In this document: positions 36,008 to 48,326 of the stretch, one piece after another
Position numbering within the stretch: position 1 is the stretch's first letter
Layout: the number at the start of each line of letters is the position of its first letter
Assembly: GCA_037074615.1 (NCBI GenBank)
Contig: CM073551.1
Location: 15,561,750-15,625,749 of the forward strand
From: Leucaena leucocephala
Lineage: Eukaryota > Streptophyta > Magnoliopsida > Fabales > Fabaceae
Reading direction: 5' to 3'
DNA length: 64,000 nt
Notes under the pieces: generated by a model
The model's input: only the letters and a program-made list of their open reading frames with translations
The model's database searches: none
Told to the model about the DNA's origin: nothing
Translations under genes and position numbers: made by a program

Positions 36008-39000
36008 GTTATGGGGGCTTGAAATTCTCCTTGTACAGTTTCAATAAGTGGCCATTGACCTAAAATGCTGTACCATCTGCTTCATCCATTAATTCAATTG
36101 TTCCATAATCATAGACCTTAGTCACCATATATGGACCATCCTATCTTGTAGCAAGTTTTCCAGGTTTGAAAACATATCTAGCCTTAAATCTCAGAACCTT
36201 ATCTCCAATATGAAACTCCTTGCTCAAAATCTGCTTATCATGAAGAAGCTTGGCTTTCTCTTTGTAGATTCTGGAATTCTCATAGGCATCCAATCTTATT
36301 TCTTCTAATTCCTGAATCTGCAGCATTCTTTCTCCTCTAGCAGTGTCAAAATCCATGTTACAAGCTTTAACTGCCCAGAATACTTTGTGCTCAACTTCTA
36401 CTGGTAGATGACATGTTTTACCATAGACCATTCGGTATGGGGACATCTCAAGTGGTGTCTTATGAGCTGTTCTGTATGCCCACAAAGCTTCATCTAATCT
36501 TGTACTCTAATCTTTCCTTGAGGGTCTTACTATTTCCAGAATCCTTTTAATAGCTTTGTTAGAATTCTTAGCTTGACCATTTGTTTGAGGATGATAAGCT
36601 GTTGAAACTTTGTGCTTGATCCCAAATTTTGCAAATAACCCTCCTAAAATCTTATTACAGAAATGAGAGCCTTGATCACTCACTATAGCTCTTGGAATAC
36701 CAAACCTTGAAAAGATGTTTGACTTCAGAAATTTTGAAACTGTCACTGCATCATCCTTTCTTATTGGTACAGCTTCCACCCATCTTGATAGATAATCCAC
36801 AGCTAACAGAATATATGCATAACCAAAAGATGGTGAAAATGGCCCCATGAAGTCGATGCCCCATACTTCAAACACCTCATAGAACAGCATAGGCTGCTGA
36901 GGCATTTCATGTCTCTTAGTCAATCTACCAAAACGTTGACAACTGGCACAAGCTTTGCAGTATTCATAGCAATCCTTGAACATCTGTGGCCAATAAAAAC
37001 CAGCATCCAAAATCTTTCTGGAAGTCTTCTTTGCACTGAAATGTCCTCCGCAAACAGAAGAATGGCATGCTGTAAGAATGCTATCTACTTCTTTACTTGG
37101 CACACATCTTCTTATAACTTGATCACTGCATATCTTCCATAGGATGGGTGGTTCACAAATATAAAATTTCGCCTCGTGCTTGATCTTCTGGCCCTAGAAA
37201 TGAGATAAAGAAGGTGAGATTAGACCAGTAACAATGTAGTTCACTATGTGGTAGTACCAAGGTGTAATTACAGAAATCACAGAAATAGAACAATCTCTAA
37301 ATGTATCACAAATGATGTCAGAATCTAATACTCCCTTTGTATTTTCAAGCAATCTGCTCAAATGGTCAGCTACCACATTTTCTGCTCCAATTTTGTCCCT
37401 TATCTCCACATCAAATTCTTGGATTAGCAGCATCCATCTCAAGAGTCTAGGTTTGGACTGTGGCTTTTTGAACAAGAACTTTACAGCAGCATGGTCAGTG
37501 TATATGATAACTTTAGAACTCAAAAGATAAGCTCCAAATTTGTCAAGTGCAAACACTATAGCAAAGAGTTCTTTTTCTGTAGTAGTGTAGTTCTGTTGAG
37601 CACTATCTAATATCTTAGAGGCATATGAAATGACTTTAGATAGCTTACCATCTTTCTGTCCTAACATGGCACCTATAGATTCATTTGATGCATCATATGA
37701 AAGCTCAAAATCTACGTGCCAATTAGGTGCAACAAGTATAGGTGGTGCGATAAGCATAGTTTTAATGGTGTCAAATGCTCTCTTACAAGTATCATCAAAA
37801 CAGAATTCTACATCTTTTTGCGTGAGTTTAGATAGTGGAGATGCAATCTTACTAAAATCCTTTATGAATCTTCTATAGAATCCAGCATGCCCTAGGAATG
37901 ACCTTAATTCCTTTAAAGATTTGGGATAAGGAAGAGAAGAAATAACTTCAATTTTACCTTTATCAACCTCAATCCCATTCTTAGATATTAGATGTCCCAG
38001 AACTATGCCTTTATCTACCATAAAATGGCACTTCTCAAAATTCAGCACAAGCTTTTTCTCAATGCATCTTACTAAGACTTTATCTAGACTCTCTAAGCAT
38101 TCATTAAAGCCTCACCATACACTGTGAAATCATCCATGAATACCTCCATGTTTTTCTCTAAGAATTTACTGAATATGGACATCATAGCTCTTTGAAATGT
38201 TCCAGGAGCATTGCACAAGCCAAATGGCATACTCCTATAGGTATAGGTACCGAAGGGACATGTAAATGTAGTCTTCTCTTGATCTTCTGGTGCAATGGGT
38301 ACCTAAAAATATCCTAAAAAACCATCAAGAAAGTAGTAATTAGTTTTTGCAGCAAGCCTTTCCAACATTTGATCTATAAATGGTAAAGGAAAATGATCCT
38401 TCCCAGTTACATCATTCGATTTACTATAATCAATGCACACTCTCCATGAATTCTGCACTCTAGTAGGGATTAGTTCATTCTTTTCATTCCTTACCACAGT
38501 TATACCACTTTTCTTAGGCACCATATGAAATGGACTTACCCATTCACTGTCTAAAATTGGGTAAATAATGCCAGCATTTAACAACTTAGTCACCTTTTTC
38601 TTGACTACATCAGATATCAAGGGGTTTAGCCTTCTTTGTTGCTGTTTAATAGGCTTGGCTCCATCATTTAACAGAATTTTATGTGTGCATACAGATGCCT
38701 CTATACCAGGTATATCATCTAGAGTCCAACCTATTGCTTTCTTATGTGTTTTTAAGACTGAAATTAATCTCTCTTCCTCAAAAACAGAAAGTGCACTAGC
38801 AATTATGATAGGTAATGTATTATTTTTAGCCAAAAACACATATTTAAGGTTACTAGGAAGTGGTTTGAGTTCCAACTCAAGTGGCTGAATAGTTAATGGC
38901 CCCAACTTCCTAGTTTCTACAGTTGCAACAGGTTTTAACAATTCTATCATCACAGGTACTGTAACTTCCAATTCTATTTCTGCAATGAAATCCTCAATAG

Positions 39001-39700
39001 AAATATCAGTAACATCAAAAGAAAAAGATTGTAGGGTGGAAAGTAAGCTATCAACTGAAATCTGGTTAATACTTGACATATCACCACTACTATCCAAAGA
39101 AAATACAGAAGAAAAAGGAATTTCAAATTCAAACAATTCATATTCAGCTTTTTCAAAATTGTGCAACAACAACTCATGTTCATCTTTAGCTTCTTCAATA
39201 TATGCATCAATTGTACTTAAGCCTAATAGTGAGTAATCTTCAAATGGATGGCTCATTGCTTCATAGATATTAAAAGTTATGACATTATCACCCACTTCTA
39301 TTGTGATGCTCCCATTTTTCATGGTTATCATAGTGTTGGCTGTCCTAAGGAATAGCCTACCCAAGATAATAGGTCCCTCTTAATTTGACTCTTGTGTCAT
39401 GTCTAAGACATAAAAATCTGCAGGTATAATCAATTCTTTGACCTTCACTAATATATCCTCTAACAGTCCCTCTGGTTTCCTAGTGGTTCTAGATCAGCAA
39501 GCTGTACTATCATTGAAGTCTCCTTAAGTGAGTCCATGCCTATGCCTAATGATGTATAGATGGAAGTTGGCATGACATTAATAGCTGCACCAAGATCTAA
39601 CAAAGCATTAGCACACTAAAACTTACCAATAGTAATTGGAACTGTAAATAAACCTGGATCATCATATTTTATAGGAAGTTATGGCTTAAGTAAAGCTGAC
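36008..39700 (-). pseudogene. Athila pol: protease, reverse transcriptase, RNase H, integrase
   Basis: Read on the minus strand. Protease: DLGAAINVMP near 39620. Reverse transcriptase: RVCIDYSKSN and DHFPLPFIDQMLERL (about 38360-38450), then PFGLCNAPGTFQ and the catalytic FMDDF (38120-38230). RNase H: YDAS, TTTEKE and YTDHAA within 37194-38048. Integrase: a HHCC zinc finger, WGIDFMGPF, VSDQGSHF, then AYHPQTNGQAK where the catalytic Glu is Lys (AAG). The C-terminal part with CHLPVEVEHKVFW runs to about 36010. Breaks: TAA near 39380, TAG at 38300-38302, a one-base frameshift near 38098, a break near 37150-37190, and a stop near 36507. It cannot make a working polyprotein. Confidence 0.9.
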
Positions 39701-41772
39701 ACACTAGATCCCACTTGCATCCTTTTATTTGGTTTGCAGATTCTTTTATTAGTGCAGAGTTCTTTCATAAATTTCCTATACTTAGGTATACTCTTGATTA
39801 GATCCACAAGTGGCACATTAACTTCTAATTTACCTAACAGATTCAGAATATCTTGTTCTTGTTTTTCTTTAAAAACCTTCTTTGGATACATGTATGCATT
39901 AGGAAAAGGTAGGTGCTTAATACTTAGCTCCTTGTCATTCTGCTCTGCATCTTCATGTTCCTTTTTATTCTGAATTCTGCTAGATTCCTGAATTGCATTG
40001 CTGGAACTAGCTGCTGCTTTCTTCATCATAGGTGGTTGTGCATATTCCTTTATTACAGGTTGCTCATCTTGCTGCATCGTATCCTTCTCCTTGCTGCTTT
40101 CTAATCTGTTCTGCTGCTTAATTGATCTATTGTTCTTCCTGTCATCATTATTGGCATCTGCTTACCCCACTGTTCTTCCACTTCTCAAGCTCACAGCATT
40201 TACAGACTTTGGGTTAACAACTATGTTGAAGGGTAAGTTGCCTCTTATTTTGGCCTGAATATCATTTACTGAATTGGCTAGCTGTGATACATAGCCATTC
40301 ATGTTTTTAGCCTTTGTTTCCCATTGTTCTAACTTGTTCTCCAAAGCAGCAAACTTAGATTCTGCCATTGCTAAGTTGTTCTCCACTATAGATCACAATT
40401 CCTTAAAGTTAGAGCTGAAGTTTGTATTAATGGAATTTATATTTGAATTCATCACTGTAATGCTCTTGAGTATCTCAGAAATTCCATTATCTTTTGCAGT
40501 ATTAGATACTTCTATGGCTCTAGAGGATTCAGCCACTTGCTTGTCATTGTTGAATCTATTTTGACCAGTAGCTCCACCTCCATCTCTCCATCTGAAATTA
40601 GGATGCTCTCTCCATCCTTCATTGTATGTATTAGAATATGAATTCCTTGGTAGATACTGGTTTGGTCTTCCTTGATAGATAGCTGACACCTCCTTATGAT
40701 GTGAAGGACAATTTGTACTTATGTGCATTAGAGATGAGCAGATTTGATAGCTAGGAGCAACTAGAGCTTAAGAGTATGGGCTTTGAAAATGTGAATTGCT
40801 CAATTGAGCAGCTAGATTGTTGATCTGAGCACTCATAGCAGCAACTTAAGAAGACAGATTACTATGATCCTGAGAAGACCTTGCAGAAACCTCATGCACT
40901 TGTCTAGCATCTAATCCTCCATACTGCTGGTTATTGTTTGCTATCTTCTCAATCAGGCTCCATGCTTCATCAGGTGTCAAATCATCAATGAAACCCCCAG
41001 CAGCTGCATCCAAATTCTTTCTGCATGTAAAGCGTAATCCTGAATGAAAATACTACACCAAATGTTCCATTAGAATCTGATGATATGGACATCTAGCCAG
41101 CAACTCTTGAATCTGCCCCAAAACTCAGAAAGATTCTTCAGCATACTATTTTGCAGCAAAAAATTCCTTTCTTAATGCAGCAGTCTTTGATGAAGGAAAA
41201 TATCTTTCCAAGAAGGCACTTCTTAAGTTATTCCAGGAGTGAAGAGCTTGAGGTGTATGATGTGGCAGCATATAGAACCATTCGTTTGCCTTTCCTTCAA
41301 GTGTGAAATGAAAGACTTGTGTCTGCACAGCATCCATGTCAGCTCTTACAGGCTTCATAGTTGAGTAAACCCAATGCATAGTCTATAAATGCTTGAAAGG
41401 ATCCTCACTTGCCAATCCATAATACTTTGGTAAGTTACTCAACAAATGACCTTTCAATTCAAAGTTCAGATCTAAAGCAGGACAAGTATGAAAAGGATCA
41501 CCTACATTAACATGTTATTTTGACTTCATGTTATTTTCTGCATACTGCTTTTGTTGATTATTCTGATTATGAGTATGAGCTTCACCTACATTAACATGCT
41601 CTATGACAAGATAATTATCTAATATAGTATAAGATGCAGGTTCAGTGTTAGCAGCAACAGATGCAACACTAGCTTGATTCTTAGCTTTCTTAATTTTCCT
41701 AGGTGTCCTATTAATTTCTCTATCCAAAGGAATGAGTTCAGAGCTCTTGTTCATGCAATTCAAGCTTAACAA
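39680..41772 (-). pseudogene. Athila gag remnant
   Basis: Starts near 41772 (MLSLNCMNKSSELIPLDREI). It carries the conserved gag region at 41146-41379 (QVFHFTLEGKANEWFYMLP, ERYFPSSKTAALRKE) and the GWREHPNFRWRD motif near 40610. At least six stops or frameshifts split it. The zinc-knuckle part upstream of GWREHPN is decayed (CPSHH remains). Lys/Glu-rich sequence at 39680-40077 links it to protease. Confidence 0.8.
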
Positions 41773-41829
41773 TGATGCAGAAGATTAGATATATCAATAA
41801 TACAGCAAATTCAGCAAATGAAATTAGTT

Positions 41830-42445
41830 AGTCGCAGTTTATCAATATAAGGTTGTGACAAAAATGACTACAGGTCGCGACACAAAATCACAGAGAGCAA
41901 ATATCAAAACAAAAATGAACCACAAGTCGCGACTGTCAATCACAGAGAGCAAAATTTTTTGAACATGGATTTTTGGTCACGACCAAATGTCACTTTGGTT
42001 GCGACCAAAAATCACAGAGAGCAAATGCTTGAAGTCAAAAATTTCTGGTTGCGACCAAAATACACTTTGGTCGCGACTAAAAACAACAGAGAGTTTTAGT
42101 CGTGACTAAGTGTCAATCTGGTTATGACTAGAAATTACAAAGAGCAAATGTTTGAAATAAGAGATTTGTGGTTGCGACGACAATGCACTAAGGTCGCGAC
42201 TAAATATCACAGAGAGGTTTAGTCATGACTAAGTGTCAATTTGTTCCCGACTATAAATCACAGAGATGAAAATTTGAAGAAAATATTTTTGGTTGCGACC
42301 AATTAATTTTCCTGTCGTGACTAAAACTAACAAACAATAATTCTAAGTTGAAAACTGATTTCAGGTTGCGACCAAATGTGTATCTGATCGTGACTTGAAA
42401 TCACAGAGCACTTTAGTCATGACTAAAAAGCCAAATGGTCTCAAC
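41830..42445. repeat. GGTCGCGAC-type array in the Athila 5' leader
   Basis: First bases of the nine-base sites: 41851/41873, 41975/41997, 42047/42069/42098/42120, 42170/42192/42221/42243, 42291/42313, 42364/42386/42415/42437. Every pair is 22 bp apart. Three full four-site groups are 22-29-22, and groups are about 50 bp apart. Most deviations are C to T or G to A at the two CpGs (GTTGCGAC, GTCATGAC, GTCGTGAC), the pattern left by methyl-cytosine decay. Confidence 0.9.
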
Positions 42446-42550
42446 TTAAAAGATATAAAACACAAAAATCGTAGGAAAACTCAAACAACTACCTACTCTT
42501 AATGTTTTTGAGGCCCAAGATATTGCTTAGGAAAACTTAACAAGCAAGGC

Positions 42551-42568
42551 TCCCTGTCAACGACGCCA
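42551..42568 (-). other. Athila primer-binding site
   Basis: The minus strand reads TGGCGTCGTTGACAGGGA, three bases from the 5' LTR. It resembles TGGCGCCGTTGCCGGGGA, complementary to the tRNA-Asp 3' end, at 15 of 18. The tRNA identity is from memory and the match is imperfect. Confidence 0.7.
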
Positions 42569-42571
42569 TTT

Positions 42572-44156
42572 TGATAACTGTCGTTTCTAATTATAAAAAA
42601 AACTAAGCTAACCAATAGTAAGTGGAGGCTAACCTAGGTCGGATCTCAAGGAGCTACTGAATGTTAAAGTTCCTAATTAATCTATAGAGCCACAATTTAA
42701 CAATTTAAGCAGATGAGTTGTGTTTTGGACTATCAACTAACTTCAGAAAGTTAAGTCTATGCTATTGTTTCTGATTTTAATTGATTAAGATCTTGAAATG
42801 AATGAATGATGAGAAATGTGTTTCGTTGGAGATTACCTTCCCTTCATTATCCACAAAATATCAAAAGTTAATCAATTGAACTAGAATAGGTTAGCTAACA
42901 ACTCGCTAGCTAAATCTCAATTAACGCTATAACCCAAAGACATCAATAGAGAATAGGAATTGTTCAACTTAAAGATAATAGAATATGAATATTAATCAAA
43001 GGTTCATTAATGTAGGAAGAAAGAATCCAACTCGGTTCCCTAATTCCTTATCATCTATTACTCTAATTGAATCAATAAACCAGAAATAAACATATCAACT
43101 CAATACAGTTGAATCTGATTGAAAGACTCAATGACACTCCCTATTTCAGCTCAAGCACTCTGGTGTAGTGTCATCTCCAAGGAAGCACAGTAGCTCAGCC
43201 TTTCATTGCTATCTGAACTCCAGAAGCAAATATCGGTACAACAGCAGCAGTCATGTGGAAATGGAAGGAGAAACTGAACATGATAAACTGCAGAACTCTC
43301 CTCTGGTTCTATTAACTAGAACAGAGTAGAGTTGCAGAGGAGAAATGAGAATGGAGAAGAAGGAGATGATGTGCGTCAGATCTGAATGTGCATGCTCCCA
43401 TGGAATGATACGTGTATGGTATATTAGAATTGTATGGCAGAATGTATGGGGATGTATCGGATGATGAATGATGTGTGTATGATGTGATATATAGGAAGTC
43501 TGAAATGCATGAGTGAATCAATAGATCTATCCAGATGCCCTCCATCTCCAGCTGTCAGCACATGATCTGGTATTCTATTCAGCACATGCTTCCCACTTAC
43601 TGATGGCAATTTGCTCATTCTGTTCAGATGGAATGTGCTGATGTGTACAGTGCGCGCGTGAACAGTGCCAGATGTGTGGAGTTCATTTCTGTTGCTGCAC
43701 ATGTTTGATCTCCCACTTACAATCTGTTAAGTCCAGCTATGCAATCCATCCCATGCTTAAATCACCTTTCTGTCCAGTTGTCCCTTCTGTCATTCGCTGA
43801 TTGATTTCTGCATTGGAATTTTGGTCGCGACCTTATATACATCAGGTCGCGACTAATATTTACAGAGAGCACTTCTTCTTTGCTGATTACAGTTTCGTCT
43901 CGATTGTGAATACATAAGGTCGCCACTAAAGTCCACAGGGAAGCTCTACTTTGCTGATTGATTATTGTATTGACCTGAAATGGACATTTAATAGATTATT
44001 TATCCAATTAAGCACTAAAATCATATCATTTAAATTCCCACTTGTCCAATTTCATATTGTTAACTAATTTGCTCAATATAGTAGTAAATGTGGATAAGAA
44101 TCAATACTAAACTCTCTTTTAACATATTAAAAATTAGTACAAATATGAGTTTATCA
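42572..44156 (-). repeat. Athila 5' LTR
   Basis: Partner of 32458-34039, with the same four palindrome sites at about 43825-43930. Its right end has one extra T (GAGTTTATCA). Confidence 0.92.
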
Positions 44157-44437
44157 AGGTGTAATTATAAAAAGTTGAGGGACTTAATTGAAAAGAGGAA
44201 AAGTTTCCAAGGGTAAAATGGTAATTATAGAAAGTTGAGCCAAAAGTAGCTTAGAGCTGCCCGAAAGCATTTCAGTCCCAAATTTTATTAGTAGATAGAG
44301 AAAGTTGTGCTGGTTAATCTAGCCTGATACAAAAATTTTATTGGAGTTCCAGATAGTTGATATTTATCTGATAGTCTGAAAGTTATCTGAAATTTTTATC
44401 AAACCTTCTAGATCTCAGATATAAATGAAAAGTTACA

Positions 44438-45207
44438 GGAAGGTGCGTCCTGTGAAGTCAGAGGTTATGGAACTGACAGAATCCTGAAAGGAGTTATGCA
44501 GGAAAAGTTATTCATATTTTAGTGAATTTTGATGGGAGTTTGTTGACACCCGATATCAAATTGGGAAACTTAAGCAGTAAGCAAGCTAAGACTGAATAAG
44601 CCTAGATGGCATCATAGGAAGCCCATGATGATGCCAAGTGAGGCCCAGGCCCATGATATCAGTTCATCGGTTAAAGAGGCTAGTGTCCAGAAATATTCAG
44701 AAAATATGCAAAATGACAAAAATACCCCTATGTTATAAAATAATTAAAGAATGAGTGAATGATATTTTAGTCATTTAACTAAGGTTAGACGGTCAAAGAG
44801 AGTTCCTAAAATAGTTGACCAAGGAAGGTGTGTCTTGTGAATCTAGAGGTCAGGGAACTGATAGAACCCCAAAAGGAGTCCTGTAGGAAAAGTTATTCAC
44901 TTTTTAGTGAATTTTGACGGGAGTTCATGAACGCCCGATATCTGATTGTGAAATATAACCAGTAAGCAAGCTGGAACTAAATAAGCTCAGATGATATCCC
45001 AAGAGGCCAATGATGATGCCAAGTGAGGCACAGGCCCATGATATCAGTTCATCGGTTAAAAGGGCAGTGTCTATAAATATTTAGAAAAAGTGCAAAATTA
45101 TGAAAATGCCCCTATATTATAAAATAATTAAAGAATGAGTGAAGGGTATTTAGGTCATTTGACTAAGGTTAGATGGTCAAAGAGAGTTCCTAGAATAGTT
45201 GACCAAG
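44438..45207 (+). repeat. 385-bp tandem duplication in the B2 5' LTR
   Basis: Two adjacent units begin GGAAGGTGCGTCCTGTGA (44438) and GGAAGGTGTGTCTTGTGA (44823) and end with AGTTGACCAA. They differ at many sites, so the duplication is old. B1 and the 61416 LTR have a single unit. Confidence 0.75.
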
Positions 45208-45666
45208 GTCAGGGAATACTCTGTTGAAATGAGAAAAGATAATAATACCCCAAGAATTATTAAAGTAGATAAAGAGGAACCAATGGCATTTTGGTAATTG
45301 GCCAAGGGATCTGTAATTAAGTTAATACCTTGTCCAAGAATGTCAAAGGTAGGAAGAATCCAGATACTAGATTTAAGATCAGAAAGCATATTATGGAATG
45401 TCAAAAAAATTAGATTCATAAAACAGTCTGATTTTTGAGAAATTGGACTGAGCTAGTGCAGGATTGGACAGATCGAACTGGAGATTTCCAGAAGTGATGA
45501 CTCACCAGGTAAGGTGTCCCAAGGGACCCACCAAGGCACCACCTAGCATGCAATGTATCCTTGATGATGTCATCTTGATGATGTAAGCGAAGCTTCTTGA
45601 GGAAGCTAAGCGATCAGATCCGTTCATTGCGATTCGATCTGGACCGTCGATTCCATTTCCTTCACT

Positions 45667-45673
45667 TATAAAT
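45667..45673 (+). promoter_or_regulatory. LTR TATA box (B2)
   Basis: TATAAAT in TTATAAATACCCCTCC followed by a GA-rich leader. A Copia LTR has inserted about 110 bp downstream. Confidence 0.7.
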
Positions 45674-45782
45674 ACCCCTCCCCCTCCCATTCCATTCATA
45701 AAATGGCAAGGAAGAGAAAGAAGAGAGAGAGAAAGAGAGAAAGAAAGGAAGAAAAATGAGGAGGTCTGCTTGAGATAGGAGC

Positions 45783-47642
45783 TGTTGGAAATTGTGCCCT
45801 AGGGGCCAATCATTGTATCATGTTATCATATTATTTGCATGTTTACTATGATGACAATCCTTGGATAACTAGTGATTTTATCCTAAATGTCCCTGGTCGG
45901 TCATCTATGCGGGAGCAGAGATGAAATAAGACCAGTATGACTTTGAAGATATATGGAGATATAAATCAAAGTCATAAGCACATGTAAGAGTACAGGGTGT
46001 TGGATCGACCCGCAATGAGAGAGCTGCATGGGTCAAGTCATAAGCTTCTCTCATATACCAGCCATGTCACTATGCCCTTTGACCTGAGATCATCATGGAT
46101 TCCTACATGACAAACGCTCAGCTTTGACCTAGTCAAAAGTCACTTTTGACCGAGTGATCATAAAGGCTATGCTCGGGCTTAGTGGTTTTTCATGCGGAGG
46201 AATGTGAATGGTCAAGATGGAATTTGTCCCTCACATTCATAGAGAGATATTACTGGGCCCCTCGATGAGTGAGTCTGAGAAATGTATGGCCATACTGGAA
46301 TGGAAGGGTAGTTCCATTTCTATATTCAGACTACTCAGGGATCGAGAAAGTAATGGTCAGGAATAGGAGGATGATGTTCTCCATGCCTCATCCTTGACCG
46401 AAATATCATGTGACAAAAGGGACGTGATATGGTTGTATGAAAGGTTACATCGTTTATCGATCCTCATATGTTTTGGGTAGTCGTAATGCCTTGCTAGAGA
46501 CCGCTTACGACTTGTGGGTCAGTATAGTAACTGGGCCACTGCCAACTTCATATGGGCCTACAGGGTCGCACACAAAACAGCCCAATGCGAGCTATGATGT
46601 CCAGATTCATTGAATCTAAGAGATGTCTAGATTCAATGAATGATCTAGGGTGGATATATATTTTATATATATATAAATCAGTATATATATATATTATATA
46701 TAATATAAGAGATATTTGTAAGATTTAATTTATAAGGATAAATTAAATCTCTATCACTTTTGAATTTGAATTTAAATGGATATGATCTATTTGAATTTAA
46801 AATTCAAATTGATAAGATATCTCAAATTTGATTTATAAGAATAAATCAAATATAATTCCGTCTTATCTTTATTTTAAATTAAATAAATAGGTGAATTAAA
46901 TCTGTGGGACGGATTTAATATAAACCATATTTATTTAATTAGTTTCTTATTAAATTATGCAATATATGATATTGTATTAATTCAGAATTAATATAAGATT
47001 AATTCTGAAGCCCGGCCCTATTAGAAGCCCGATAGCTTCCTATATATTTGACATTAGGAGCTAGGGTTCTACATACAATATACATCTCTACACACACATT
47101 CGGACGTGAGAAAAGGGGGCAGGGAGAGTGCAAAAGGTTTGCAGACAAGAAACTGCCAAAATAGAGACGGTGAGGACATAATCTCTAGAAAGCCCTAGAG
47201 GGACAAGAGGCGCTAGCACGTCGTTCGCAATTGGAACGCTGTTCGTGTGGATACCGGTAGAGGAAGCCGATCTGAGCTGTCGACTTCTACGATACAGCCA
47301 GACACGAAGAAAGGTCGCGACCAGAACACACTTAGGTCGCGACCAAACGGGCATCTGAACGTCAGAAATCCGAAAAGAGGAGACAGGTCGCGACATGAAG
47401 TTGAAGAGGTCGCGACTAAAAGCTCCAGAGACGTCAGGTCGCGACGAGAAGCAGAGGAGGTCACGACTAAAAGGTTCCAGAGGCGAAGAGTCGCGACTAG
47501 TGGACACTGAGGTCGCGACCAAAGCTCGAGTACCGAAGGTAACACTTCTTTCTCCTTGACTTAAACACATTCGGTAGATCCTGGCTGGGAATGGAAAAAT
47601 TTTTAAAGTTATTTTCCGCTGCGTGTCTTCCAATTCCCTTCA
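45783..47642 (+). mobile_element. Copia solo LTR (Tork/Angela-like), copy 1
   Basis: TGTTGGAAATTGTGCCCTAG to CCAATTCCCTTCA, 1860 bp, perfect duplication GGAGC (45778-45782 and 47643-47647). The start and length resemble Angela/Tork-group LTRs (from memory), so lineage is tentative. It contains an AT-rich palindromic stretch (46650-46990) and a GGTCGCGAC array near its 3' end. A 181-codon minus-strand frame (47088-47633) only reflects the array. Confidence 0.88.
47313..47520. repeat. GGTCGCGAC array in Copia LTR copy 1
   Basis: Sites at 47313/47335, 47386/47408, 47437/47459 and 47489/47511. All four pairs are exactly 22 bp apart; later pairs follow at 29-30 bp. Seven of eight sites keep the TCGCGA core, so this array is much less decayed than the Athila ones. 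Confidence 0.92.
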
Positions 47643-48314
47643 GGAGCAACCAAGGAGCTTAGGGACTCGACGAGCTAAGGAACAAGGTAAGTAATTTGTT
47701 CTAGTCCCTGCTCTAATAAAGTAGAGGATTGTTCTTATAAATTTAATAGTTAGAATAGAGAAATATCTCTCTCTATGAGGTTAGCCGTGGATAGAAAAAA
47801 AGTTAAGGGATTGTCAGAATAGGGGTATTAACCTCAAGTTCAGCTTGAGTTAAGTAGAGCTATATTGGATGGGGTAATAATGAAAATATTATTATGCCTT
47901 GTATAGGATCTGACTTATGTATAGAAGGAACCTCAGAGCAGAGGCTAAGGACTAAGGGAAAGCTACCCGACATGTAGTGAACTTACCTACTTGTATGCTT
48001 ATATTGCTTGAATGTTTTATGTGTTGGTTGCTTACTTTGATGATGTAAAGCATGTATGATTAAGTGATGCTCTTTTTCTTTTTATGCTATGGCTATATGT
48101 TATAATTAAGGGACATGAAAGCATTTAAGTTATCATTATGCAAGCATGATTCATTAAGTGCACACATAGTAACATCAAGCACATAGTTGCATACATTGTA
48201 TGGTTTCCGTTTGCTACTGAGATTTCTCCCAAAATCTCACCCCTATATTTTCCAAACATAATATGATACTATTTTGGAGAAGATGGAGCTTAGGAAAGTG
48301 AGGTATGACATTTT

Positions 48315-48326
48315 TGGTATCAGAGC
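48315..48326 (+). other. Primer-binding site of B2
   Basis: TGGTATCAGAGC, four bases after the LTR end (GGTATGACA). Confidence 0.85.

Larger units (their letters stand above)
32458..44156 (-). mobile_element. Complete Athila-type Ty3/gypsy element, coding regions broken
   Basis: 11,699 bp with two similar LTRs (1582 and 1585 bp), perfect duplication AGGTG (32453-32457 and 44157-44161), a primer-binding site, a polypurine tract and gag-PR-RT-RNase H-IN in order on the minus strand. The pol wording (CHLPVE, AYENSRIYKEK, DKFGAYLL) is typical of the Athila/Tat (OTA) clade. No env-like gene is seen. About 2 kb of non-coding sequence lies between pol and the 3' LTR and 0.8 kb between the 5' LTR and gag; both carry GGTCGCGAC arrays. 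The first 265 bp of the LTRs differ at about five sites by eye. Confidence 0.93.
32189..48310 (+). repeat. B2 5' LTR, holding an Athila element and a Copia solo LTR
   Basis: Pieces 32189-32457, 44162-45782 and 47648-48310 join into about 2.55 kb. Flanks of both inserts match the uninterrupted copies at 61416 and 15324-16800. It has a TATA box (45667), a GA-rich leader (45715-45755), and the GAGATTT/AAATCTC hairpin (48219-48238). An old 385-bp tandem duplication lies at 44438-45207. Confidence 0.82.

Noticed and set aside
41830..42445. CRISPR array, because of regular short palindromic repeats
   Set aside because: Repeats are 8-10 bp with 12-40 bp of partly conserved spacers, there are no cas genes, and the context is a plant retroelement.
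46650..46710. Origin or promoter in the AT-rich TATATA tract
   Set aside because: A simple AT repeat inside a Copia LTR, variable between the two copies; no further support.
47088..47633. 181-codon minus-strand frame in Copia LTR copy 1
   Set aside because: It runs through the GGTCGCGAC array, whose repeats create a repeated peptide. It is not matched by an equally long frame in copy 2 and lies in an LTR end.
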